A DNA stretch of 36,376 bases from Marinobacterium sedimentorum. GTDB lineage: Bacteria; Pseudomonadota; Gammaproteobacteria; Pseudomonadales; Balneatricaceae. Both the position numbers and the translations under genes were made by a program. The stretch lies in contig NZ_JALDYX010000040.1 of NCBI RefSeq assembly GCF_024267675.1, positions 1 through 36,376 on the forward strand. The letters run 5' to 3'. Below the pieces are notes generated by a model. The model had not been told where the DNA came from and searched no databases. It saw nothing but the letters and a program-made list of their open reading frames with translations. Below, piece after piece: positions 16,384 to 23,258 of the stretch (positions are counted from its first letter, which is position 1; every line of letters begins with the position of its first letter).

Positions 16384-18183
16384 ATGCCAGAGTACAAAGC
16401 CCCGCTACGCGAGATGCACTTTGTGCTGAACGAACTGCTGGATGCGGATGCGCATTACCAGGCGCTGACCGGTGCCGAGGATGCCACAGCGGACATGATA
16501 GAAGCGATTATTGAAGAGGGCGCCAAATTTTCCGAACGCGTGCTGGCGCCACTCAATGGCGTGGGCGACCGCCAGGGGTGCCGTCTGGAAGGCGGTGAGG
16601 TGATCACGCCTGAAGGTTTCAAGCAGGCCTACAGCCAGTTTGTTGAAGGCGGCTGGTCTTCACTGGCGCATGATCCGCAGTGGGGCGGCCAGGGTCTGCC
16701 GGAGTCCGTCGGCATTGTGATCAATGAAATGGTCGGTACCGCCAACTGGGCCTGGAGCATGTATCCGGGCCTTAGCCACGGCGCCATGAATACACTGGAA
16801 GCCCACGGCACCCAGGAGCAGAAGCAGCAGTATCTGACCAAGCTGGTGAGCGGCGAGTGGACCGGCACCATGTGCCTGACCGAATCCCATTGCGGCACAG
16901 ACCTGGGTTTGCTGCGTACCCGCGCCGAACCTGAGGCCGATGGCAGCTACCGCATCACCGGTACCAAGATCTTTATATCCGCCGGTGAGCACGACATGGC
17001 CGACAATATCGTCCATATAGTGCTGGCGCGTCTGCCGGATGCGCCGGCGGGCACCAAGGGCATTTCGCTGTTTATCGTGCCCAAGTTTCTGCCCGATGCC
17101 CAGGGTGGCGCCGGTGAGCGCAACAGCCTTGCGTGCGGCTCGCTGGAACACAAGATGGGCATACATGGCAACGCCACCTGCGTGATGAATTTCGATGGTG
17201 CGACCGGCTACCTGATAGGCCCCGCCAACAAGGGTCTCAACTGCATGTTCACCTTCATGAACACGGCACGCCTGGGCACCGCGCTGCAGGGCCTGGCCCA
17301 CGCCGAGTGGGGCTTTCAGAACTCGCTCAGCTATGCCCGCGACCGCCTGCAGATGCGGGCGCTGTCAGGCTCCAAGAATCCGCAGGGCGCCGCCGACCCG
17401 ATTATCGTGCACCCCGCGGTACGCAATATGCTGCTGACCCAGAAAGCCTTTGCCGAAGGCGGCCGCGCACTGATTTATTACTGTGCCCAGCTGGTGGATC
17501 GCGGCAAGCAGGGGGCTACGGAGGAAGATCGTGCAGCGGCCGATGCGCTGCTGGCCTTCCTGACGCCCATCGCCAAGGCCTTCCTGACGGAAGCCGGCTA
17601 TGAAGCGGCCAATCACGGGATGCAGGTGTACGGGGGGCATGGTTACATTGCCGAGTGGGGCATGGAACAAAACGTGCGCGACAGCCGCATCTCCATGCTG
17701 TACGAGGGTACGACCCAGATTCAGGCGCTGGACCTGCTCGGACGCAAGGTGCTGATGACCCAGGGTGAAGCCCTCAAGGGCTTCACCAAGATTATGCACA
17801 AGTTCTGCCAGTCCCAGGAAGCTGACGCCGCCATGCAGCCGTTCGTGGCGCCGCTGGTGGAGCTGAACAAGGAATGGGGCGAGCTGACCATGAAGATCGG
17901 CATGAACGCCATGCAGGATCGGGAGGAAGTGGGGGCCGCTGCGGTGGATTACCTGATGTACTCGGGCTACGTTGTGCTGGGGTACTTCTGGGCCCGCATG
18001 GCACAGGTGGCACAGGCCGAACTGGCAAAGGGCTCGACGGACACCGCCTTCTACGAAGCCAAGCTGCACTGTGCACGCTTCTACTTTGAGCGCTTGCTGC
18101 CCCGTACCCGCAGTCTGAGTGTCACCATGTTGTCCGGTGCCGACAACCTGATGTCACTGGATGCCGAGCACTTCGCATTCTGA
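16384..18183 (+). CDS. Acyl-CoA dehydrogenase, 600-residue DmdC/FadE-like class
   Basis: A 599-residue FAD enzyme of the acyl-CoA dehydrogenase class with an extra C-terminal domain. It removes two hydrogens from an acyl-CoA to give the 2-enoyl-CoA. The N-terminus YKAPLREMHFVLNELL is typical of this class. Central motifs are MCLTESHCGTDLG (FAD/substrate region) and GGHGYIAEWGMEQ; the likely catalytic base is Glu441 in MLYEGTTQIQA. The class includes medium/long-chain enzymes and DmdC (methylmercaptopropionyl-CoA dehydrogenase), which cannot be told apart by eye. GAGGA precedes the start. With the ligase and hydratase downstream it supplies the first oxidation step of beta-oxidation. Confidence 0.9.
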   Translation: MPEYKAPLREMHFVLNELLDADAHYQALTGAEDATADMIEAIIEEGAKFSERVLAPLNGVGDRQGCRLEGGEVITPEGFKQAYSQFVEGGWSSLAHDPQWGGQGLPESVGIVINEMVGTANWAWSMYPGLSHGAMNTLEAHGTQEQKQQYLTKLVSGEWTGTMCLTESHCGTDLGLLRTRAEPEADGSYRITGTKIFISAGEHDMADNIVHIVLARLPDAPAGTKGISLFIVPKFLPDAQGGAGERNSLACGSLEHKMGIHGNATCVMNFDGATGYLIGPANKGLNCMFTFMNTARLGTALQGLAHAEWGFQNSLSYARDRLQMRALSGSKNPQGAADPIIVHPAVRNMLLTQKAFAEGGRALIYYCAQLVDRGKQGATEEDRAAADALLAFLTPIAKAFLTEAGYEAANHGMQVYGGHGYIAEWGMEQNVRDSRISMLYEGTTQIQALDLLGRKVLMTQGEALKGFTKIMHKFCQSQEADAAMQPFVAPLVELNKEWGELTMKIGMNAMQDREEVGAAAVDYLMYSGYVVLGYFWARMAQVAQAELAKGSTDTAFYEAKLHCARFYFERLLPRTRSLSVTMLSGADNLMSLDAEHFAF

Positions 18184-18284
18184 TGTGGCTAGAATACAAA
18201 CCGGGGCGCGCTTTGGTGTCCCGCTTAGTGAAATTGCGCACCAGGCGTTACAACAAACAGACGACACTCCCGGAGACAGGCAGC

Positions 18285-18602
18285 ATGAGCGACATAAACG
18301 CACTTTTTTCCCAGATGGAACAGCAGTTCGATGCTTCGGCGGCGGCGGGCCTAGAGGCCGTCTTCCAGTATCAGCTTGACGATGGAGGCCCCTGGTTCGT
18401 GGCCATTGCCGACGGTAACTGTACTATCACCGAAGGTGAAAATGCGTCCCCGACAGTCACGCTGTCGATGGACAGCCAGACGCTGAGCGAGATCATGAGC
18501 GGTGAACTCGACGGCATGAGCGCCTTCATGGGCGGGCGGGTTCGGGCCGATGGCGATATCATGGTTGCCACCCAGCTGGCGAAGCTGTTTCCGCCGGCCT
18601 GA
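18285..18602 (+). CDS. SCP2 sterol-carrier-like lipid-binding protein
   Basis: A 105-residue single-domain SCP2 protein. The run CTITEGENASPTVTLSMDSQ, then MSGELDGMSAFMGGRVRADG, then a short C-terminal helix, is the usual SCP2 pattern. I took the start at 18285 because GGAGA lies just ahead and the SCP2 domain begins directly after. A longer frame from 18183 adds 34 residues with no family resemblance and overlaps the dehydrogenase stop. SCP2 folds bind fatty acyl chains or acyl-CoAs in a hydrophobic tunnel. Between a dehydrogenase and a ligase it probably presents or buffers acyl-CoA intermediates. Confidence 0.85.
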   Translation: MSDINALFSQMEQQFDASAAAGLEAVFQYQLDDGGPWFVAIADGNCTITEGENASPTVTLSMDSQTLSEIMSGELDGMSAFMGGRVRADGDIMVATQLAKLFPPA

Positions 18603-18700
18603 TGTCGGGCCTGTGCCGGGCGGTTTAATGATCGGCCGGCCGATAACGTACACTCAACGCAAACCAACAGTCGATAACAATAACATTCAAAGGTAACGGC

Positions 18701-20365
18701 ATGGCTCAGGCAAGAGGGCATTCAATTCCGCAGGAGCTCAATCCGCGGCAGTATGCAACAGTGCTGGATGTAGTGGCGCGGACGTGCCGTGATTATCCGC
18801 AGCAGCCGGCTTTCACCAGTTTTGGTCGTACCCTGAGTTATGCAGAGCTGGATCGCCTGGCGGATGCCTTCGCGGTCTATCTGCAGCGCAACACGGATCT
18901 CAAACCCGGTGATCGAATCGCCGTGCAGCTGCCCAACCTGATCCAGTATCCGGTGGTGCTCTTTGGCGCCCTGCGGGCAGGCCTGGTAGTCGTCAATACC
19001 AACCCGCTGTACACGCCCAGAGAGATGGAACACCAGTTCCGTGACTCAGGCGCAAGAGCGCTGGTGATCCACAAGAGCATGGCCCATAACGCCGAGAAAA
19101 TTATCGGCAACACCGATATCAGCCATGTGTTTGTGACCCAGATCGGCGATCTGCACGGTTTTCTCAAGCGCACCCTGCTCAATGCCGCCATCAAGTACAT
19201 CAAGAAGCTCGAACCATCCTACTCGCTGCCAGGCTCCGTGTGCCTGCGCCACGCGCTGGACACGGGGCTGGGCCTTAAACCAGAGCCCGTCGAGCTGGCA
19301 ACCTCGGACCCTGCGGTGCTGCAATATACCGGGGGCACCACTGGGCTCGCCAAGGGTGCGGTGTTAAGCCATGGCAACCTGGTCTCCAATATGGTGCAGG
19401 GCTGCGAGCTGATCAGCCGGGCGGATGGGCACTGGAGCCATACGACGGTCGCGCCCCTGCCGCTTTATCACATCTACGCCTTTACCATCTCGCTGATAGT
19501 GATGGAAACCGGTGGTCATACGGTACTGATTCCCAACCCGAGGGACATGGATGCCTTTGTGCGCGAGCTCGAGCGCTGGCAGGTGTCCTGTTTTATCGGC
19601 CTCAATACGCTTTTTGTGGCGTTGTGCAACCGGGCGGATTTCCGCCAGCTGGATTTCAGTCATCTGATCGTTACCATTTCGGGCGGCATGGCCCTGACCC
19701 ACGATGCCGCGGACCAGTGGCGTGAGGTGACGGGCTGCGAAATCCTGGAAGGCTACGGCCTGACCGAAACCTCGCCGGCGGTGTCCATCAATCCGCCCGC
19801 GGACGTGCGTGTGGGGACCATCGGTTGCCCGCTGGCGGCCACCGAAGTCCGGGTTGTAAACCCGGATGATACCGACGTAGAGCCGGGGAAGGCGGGTGAA
19901 CTCTGTGTGCGCGGGCCCCAGGTGATGGTGGGGTACTGGCAGCGGGAAAAGGAAACGGCGGATGCGTTTACCGCCGACGGCTACTTTCGCACCGGCGATG
20001 TGGCCATCCAGGAGCCCGATGGCTATCTGCGCATCGTTGATCGTGCCAAGGACCTGATTATTGTGTCCGGCTTCAATGTGTACCCCAACGAAATCGAGGA
20101 TGTGGTGTGTTCCCACCCGGACGTGGTGGAATGCGCCGCGGTAGGCGTTGCCGATGAAAAATCCGGCGAGGCGGTGCGCCTGTTCGTGGTGAGCCGCAAC
20201 GATGCACTGACCGAAGCGGACATAAGAGCCTGGTGCAAGGAGCGCCTGACGCGCTATAAAATTCCCCGCGAGATCATGTTTACCCATAATCTGCCCAAAT
20301 CGAACATCGGCAAGGTCCTGCGACGCAAGCTAAAAGAAACCGACCAGGACGCCGATGTCGCCTGA
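18701..20365 (+). CDS. Long-chain fatty-acid-CoA ligase (FadD-like)
   Basis: A 554-residue AMP-forming acyl-CoA synthetase. It converts a fatty acid, ATP and CoA into acyl-CoA through an acyl-adenylate. Visible motifs are the P-loop YTGGTTGLAKGA (residues 209-220), EGYGLTETSPAVSIN, the hinge GYFRTGDVA...DRAKDLIIVSGFNVYP, and NIGKVLRRKL with the likely catalytic Lys538. Length and motifs match FadD/FadK-type enzymes. AAAGGTAA precedes ATG. The 98-bp gap after the SCP2 gene may hold a promoter, but the spacing also fits one operon. The preferred chain length cannot be assigned. Confidence 0.92.
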   Translation: MAQARGHSIPQELNPRQYATVLDVVARTCRDYPQQPAFTSFGRTLSYAELDRLADAFAVYLQRNTDLKPGDRIAVQLPNLIQYPVVLFGALRAGLVVVNTNPLYTPREMEHQFRDSGARALVIHKSMAHNAEKIIGNTDISHVFVTQIGDLHGFLKRTLLNAAIKYIKKLEPSYSLPGSVCLRHALDTGLGLKPEPVELATSDPAVLQYTGGTTGLAKGAVLSHGNLVSNMVQGCELISRADGHWSHTTVAPLPLYHIYAFTISLIVMETGGHTVLIPNPRDMDAFVRELERWQVSCFIGLNTLFVALCNRADFRQLDFSHLIVTISGGMALTHDAADQWREVTGCEILEGYGLTETSPAVSINPPADVRVGTIGCPLAATEVRVVNPDDTDVEPGKAGELCVRGPQVMVGYWQREKETADAFTADGYFRTGDVAIQEPDGYLRIVDRAKDLIIVSGFNVYPNEIEDVVCSHPDVVECAAVGVADEKSGEAVRLFVVSRNDALTEADIRAWCKERLTRYKIPREIMFTHNLPKSNIGKVLRRKLKETDQDADVA

Positions 20366-20388
20366 ATCAAGGATTGGAGCAAGTCTGT

Positions 20389-20943
20389 ATGCCATTACCC
20401 AAACCCGCACGCCGTACCCAGCATCACCATCGAGTCGTCAACTGCGTGGGCTTTTTGCGCGCAGACGGACTTTGGGATATCGAGGGCCGCATGACGGATA
20501 CCAAGGCCTATGACGTTGATAATGAGGAGCGCGACGGTTATGTCGCCGGCGGCGAAGCTTTCCACGATATCAGCCTGCGCCTGACCATCGATCAGGATTT
20601 TCTGGTGCACGGGGTGGAGTCCGTCATTGATGCGGCCCCCGCGCGCATGTGCGCCGGCATCGCCGGTGTTTTCAAACAGCTTGAAGGCACCCGGATCGGA
20701 CCTGGCTGGCTGCGCCAGACCCGCGAACTGGTCGGGGGCGTCAAGGGCTGCACCCATCTCAACGAGCTGCTGCAGCCGCTGGCGACCACGGCCATTCAGA
20801 CGCTCTGGCCGGTAAATAATGCGGCCGACAGTAGCGAGCGTCGTGGTGGCCTTATCAACAGTTGCCACACCTGGGCGCAGAATTCCGAGGTGGTGAAGCG
20901 TGCGCTGCCCGAATTCTATACCCCTGATCCCCCCTCGACCTGA
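20389..20943 (+). CDS. DUF2889 family protein
   Basis: A 184-residue protein of the DUF2889 family, recognised by the sequence VGFLRADGLWDIEGRMTDTK near the start, the acidic metal-like stretch AFHDISLRLTIDQD, and GCTHLNELLQPLATTAIQTL near the end. I start at 20389, giving MPLPKPARR with GGAG ahead; an upstream ATG at 20374 adds only five residues. No biochemical function is established for the family that I can state. Its repeated position beside acyl-CoA ligases and lipid catabolic genes suggests a role in hydrophobic-compound metabolism. The conserved His/Asp/Cys residues (AFHDIS, CTHLNEL) could bind a metal, which is speculative. Confidence 0.8.
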   Translation: MPLPKPARRTQHHHRVVNCVGFLRADGLWDIEGRMTDTKAYDVDNEERDGYVAGGEAFHDISLRLTIDQDFLVHGVESVIDAAPARMCAGIAGVFKQLEGTRIGPGWLRQTRELVGGVKGCTHLNELLQPLATTAIQTLWPVNNAADSSERRGGLINSCHTWAQNSEVVKRALPEFYTPDPPST

Positions 20944-21004
20944 TGGCCTCCGGCGCCTGGCCTGATGTGGCGGGCGCCCATAAATAAAAAGCCTGGAGAA
21001 CAGC

Positions 21005-21967
21005 ATGAGCTTACCCGAATCCTTCCACGGGCGGCTTCGCCTGCCCCTCATTGCCGCGCCCATGTTCCTGGTGTCGGGCCCGCAACTGGTGACCGAGACC
21101 TGCAAGGCCGGTGTTATCGGCACCTTCCCGGCGCTGAATCAGCGCAGCAGCGAAGGCTTCGAGCAGTGGCTGGAGGACATTAATGCTGCACTGCAGGATC
21201 ACGCTCAAACCACCGGTGTGGCGGCCGCGCCCTTTGGCGTCAACCTGATCGTGCATGCCACCAACCCGCGCCTCAAGGCGGATCTGATGCTGTGCGTGAA
21301 GCACCAGGTTCCGCTGGTGATTACCTCGCTGGGCGCGGTAAAGGAAGTGGTGGATGCGGTCCACAGCTACGGCGGTCTGGTGTTCCATGACGTCACCAAC
21401 CTGCGCCACGCCAAAAAGGCGGCGGCCGCCGGTGTCGATGGCCTTATTGCCGTCTGCGGTGGCGCCGGTGGCCATGCCGGTACTCTCAGCCCCTTTGCAC
21501 TGATCAATGAAATTCGCCAGTTCTTCGATGGCGTGGTGATATTGTCGGGCAGCCTTTCCAGCGGTCAGGATCTGGCCGCCGCCCGCATGATGGGGGCGGA
21601 TCTGGGCTATATGGGCACCCGGTTTATCAATACCCGCGAGAGCATGGCACCGGATGACTACAAGGACATGATTATCGGCAGTCGTGCCGCCGATATCGTC
21701 TATACGCCCAAGGTGTCCGGCATTCCGGCCAGCTTTATGCGTCAGAGCCTTGAGGCCGCAGGGCTGCTGGATGCGCAGCACGATGCTTCCAAGTCGGTGG
21801 ACCTGAGTGACGAAGCCAAGGCCTGGAAAACAGTCTGGTCAGCGGGCCAGGGCGTGGGCTCCATCAAGGATGTGCCAAGTACTGCCGAGTTGGTCGCACG
21901 CTTAAAGCATGAATACATCGAGGCCGGCCAGCGGTTTGCGGCCGACAGCGCCACATATCTGGACTGA
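21005..21967 (+). CDS. Nitronate monooxygenase/2-nitropropane dioxygenase-like FMN oxidoreductase
   Basis: A 320-residue FMN-dependent TIM-barrel oxidoreductase. The N-terminus LRLPLIAAPMFLVSGPQLVT, then GGAGGHAG in the centre, and GSLSSGQDLAAARMMGADLG with MGTRFINTRES near the C-terminal third form the usual NMO/2NPD phosphate-binding layout. GGAGA precedes ATG. Annotated NMO-like proteins next to fatty-acid genes may be enoyl reductases or nitronate-detoxifying enzymes; sequence reading does not decide. The end of this gene is involved in a 122-bp tandem duplication that runs into the next gene. Confidence 0.86.
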   Translation: MSLPESFHGRLRLPLIAAPMFLVSGPQLVTETCKAGVIGTFPALNQRSSEGFEQWLEDINAALQDHAQTTGVAAAPFGVNLIVHATNPRLKADLMLCVKHQVPLVITSLGAVKEVVDAVHSYGGLVFHDVTNLRHAKKAAAAGVDGLIAVCGGAGGHAGTLSPFALINEIRQFFDGVVILSGSLSSGQDLAAARMMGADLGYMGTRFINTRESMAPDDYKDMIIGSRAADIVYTPKVSGIPASFMRQSLEAAGLLDAQHDASKSVDLSDEAKAWKTVWSAGQGVGSIKDVPSTAELVARLKHEYIEAGQRFAADSATYLD

Positions 21968-22059
21968 GCTTGCGGCGATCTGTGCAATCTCTGCAACGCT
22001 TGAATGTAGGCGATGAAATGTCTGAACTGATCCCCCGCCGGTGCGTCTATGGCGTACTG
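21938..22059 (+). repeat. Tandem duplication, copy A (122 bp), decayed
   Basis: This unit holds the last ~30 bp of the NMO-like gene, the spacer, and the first ~42 bp of an enoyl-CoA hydratase gene. It is followed immediately by a second copy at 22060-22181. Shared landmarks are GCGGCCGACAG, GCCACAT, TGCGGC and GATGAAATGTCTGAACTGAT-type starts, each exactly 122 bp apart. In copy A the ribosome site has decayed (GTAGGCG) and the hydratase start runs only into a 29-codon frame (22018-22107) fused to a second NMO tail. Confidence 0.85.
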
Positions 22060-22181
22060 GCGGCCGACAGTGCCACATGCCTGGACCGAGCATGCGGCAA
22101 TGTCTGACATGTCTGCAACCTTTGGATGGAGGATATGAAATGTCTGAACTGATCACTCACCAGTGCGTCGATGGCGTACTG
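22060..22181 (+). repeat. Tandem duplication, copy B (122 bp), carries the working hydratase start
   Basis: Second copy of the unit at 21938-22059. It keeps a good ribosome site (GGAGGA, 22128-22133) and the true start of the hydratase (22140). Its first ~30 bp are a pseudo-tail of the NMO-like gene (codons for AADSATCLD, against AADSATYLD in the real gene end). The pattern shows which copy remained under selection: the left copy for the NMO end, the right copy for the hydratase start. Confidence 0.85.
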
Positions 22182-22889
22182 GAATTGAGCCTGAACCGGC
22201 CGCAGAAAAAAAATGCGCTGAATCGGGCAATGTACCTGAGCCTGACCGAAATGCTGCAACAGGCTGATAGTGATGATGCGGTCAGGGTTATCCTGATCAG
22301 CGGCACCGGCGACAGCTTCTGCTCCGGCAACGATATTGCTGATTTTATTAGCAGTGGCGGCAGCGCTGAGGCGGCCAGAGTACCGTTGCGTCTGCTGCAG
22401 ACCCTGGCCGGGCTCGAGAAGCCGCTGGTAGCCGCGATTCATGGCCATGCGGTGGGTATCGGCACTACGCTGCTGCTGCACTGCGATCTGGTATACGGTG
22501 CCGACAATACGCGCTTGCAGCTGCCATTCGCCCGTCTGGGGCTGGTGCCCGAAGGCGGCAGCAGTCTGCTGTTGCCGCAACTGGCGGGGCACCGCAAGGC
22601 GTTTGAACTGCTGGTGCTGGGGGAGGCTTTTGATGCCGACTGCGGCCGCAGTATAGGCCTGATCAACGAGGTGACCGGTGCTGAGCAAGTGCTGACGCGG
22701 GCGCGGGACAGGGCCTGCGCCTTGGCGGCACTGCCACAGCAGGCGCTGCGCAAGAGCAAGCAGATGCTGCGGGCGCACCAGCAGGATTTGTTGCAGCAGG
22801 TGCTGGTGGAAGAAATCGATGCCTTCCGCGAACGGCTGAATTCGGCTGAAGCCCAGGGCGCGCTTATGGCATTCATGCAGCGCGGCTAA
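22140..22889 (+). CDS. Enoyl-CoA hydratase/isomerase family protein (crotonase)
   Basis: A 249-residue crotonase-fold enzyme that would hydrate or isomerise 2-enoyl-CoA. It begins MSELITHQCVDGVLELSLNR and contains the CoA/oxyanion regions SGNDIADFIS and AIHGHAVGIGTTLLLHCDLV. The segment FARLGLVPEGGSSLLLPQLAG carries the second-loop glutamate of the hydratase/isomerase class, while the first catalytic glutamate position is taken by Thr (GIGTTLL). An isomerase-like role is therefore as likely as a hydratase role. The start is set by GGAGGA ahead of 22140; longer frames from 22041 only read the tandem duplication. It follows the NMO-like gene. Confidence 0.87.
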   Translation: MSELITHQCVDGVLELSLNRPQKKNALNRAMYLSLTEMLQQADSDDAVRVILISGTGDSFCSGNDIADFISSGGSAEAARVPLRLLQTLAGLEKPLVAAIHGHAVGIGTTLLLHCDLVYGADNTRLQLPFARLGLVPEGGSSLLLPQLAGHRKAFELLVLGEAFDADCGRSIGLINEVTGAEQVLTRARDRACALAALPQQALRKSKQMLRAHQQDLLQQVLVEEIDAFRERLNSAEAQGALMAFMQRG

Positions 22890-22914
22890 ATACACAGGCG
22901 TTCAGCAGCCCCTA

Positions 22915-22939
22915 GTGCCGGCACTTTTGCCGGCCTTGT
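22915..22939 (+). terminator. Possible weak terminator after the enoyl-CoA hydratase gene
   Basis: GCCGGC (22918-22923) pairs with GCCGGC (22930-22935) across the loop ACTTTT, followed by a short T-containing tail (CTTGTTGT). The stem is only 6 bp and the tail is not a clean U-run, so termination may be inefficient. Confidence 0.4.
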
Positions 22940-23014
22940 TGTATCTGACGTTTGAGGCTGCTGTTTGTGGTGTGCCGCACAGCGATGGGCAGGCGCTGGG
23001 CAGGGGCGTTTAAA

Positions 23015-23100
23015 TACGCTGTTTTTCACCATAGTGTTATTAAGTTTTTTGCTTTTAATATTTTTAAGTTATTGAAAAATTTAAATAAAAAATAAAATGG
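23015..23100 (+). promoter_or_regulatory. AT-rich candidate promoter of fadBA
   Basis: An unusually AT-rich stretch in a GC-rich neighbourhood. TTGAAA (23072-23077) and TAAAAT (23093-23098), 15 bases apart, form a candidate -35/-10 pair, with A/T tracts upstream that could act as an UP element. The transcript would have a ~155-nt leader before fadB. I could not find a convincing palindromic FadR or PsrA-type operator by eye. Confidence 0.4.
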
Positions 23101-23227
23101 AACAAATTGTCAGTAATGCGGGCTTATTTTGTCATTGTTGCGAACGCTGTCGCGACTACTATGGTCAACAGTAGCACGAGGTTTGAAGCCAGGCTGGCCC
23201 CGGCTTTCAGGCGGGACCGACTAAAAA

Positions 23228-23251
23228 CTCCGGACAGATTCCGGCGGGGAG
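23228..23251 (+). promoter_or_regulatory. Hairpin overlapping the fadB ribosome-binding site
   Basis: CTCC (23228-23231) is complementary to GGAG (23248-23251), part of the GGGGAG ribosome site of fadB. CCGG at 23230-23233 can pair with CCGG at 23241-23244. The leader end could therefore hide the ribosome site. This is seen only as base-pairing potential; no regulatory ligand is implied. Confidence 0.35.
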
Positions 23252-23258
23252 AACAAGA

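Noticed and set aside
23160..23200. PsrA- or FadR-type operator before fadB (GTTTGAA at about 23180)
   Set aside because: Only a half-site is visible and no matching inverted arm lies at the right distance.
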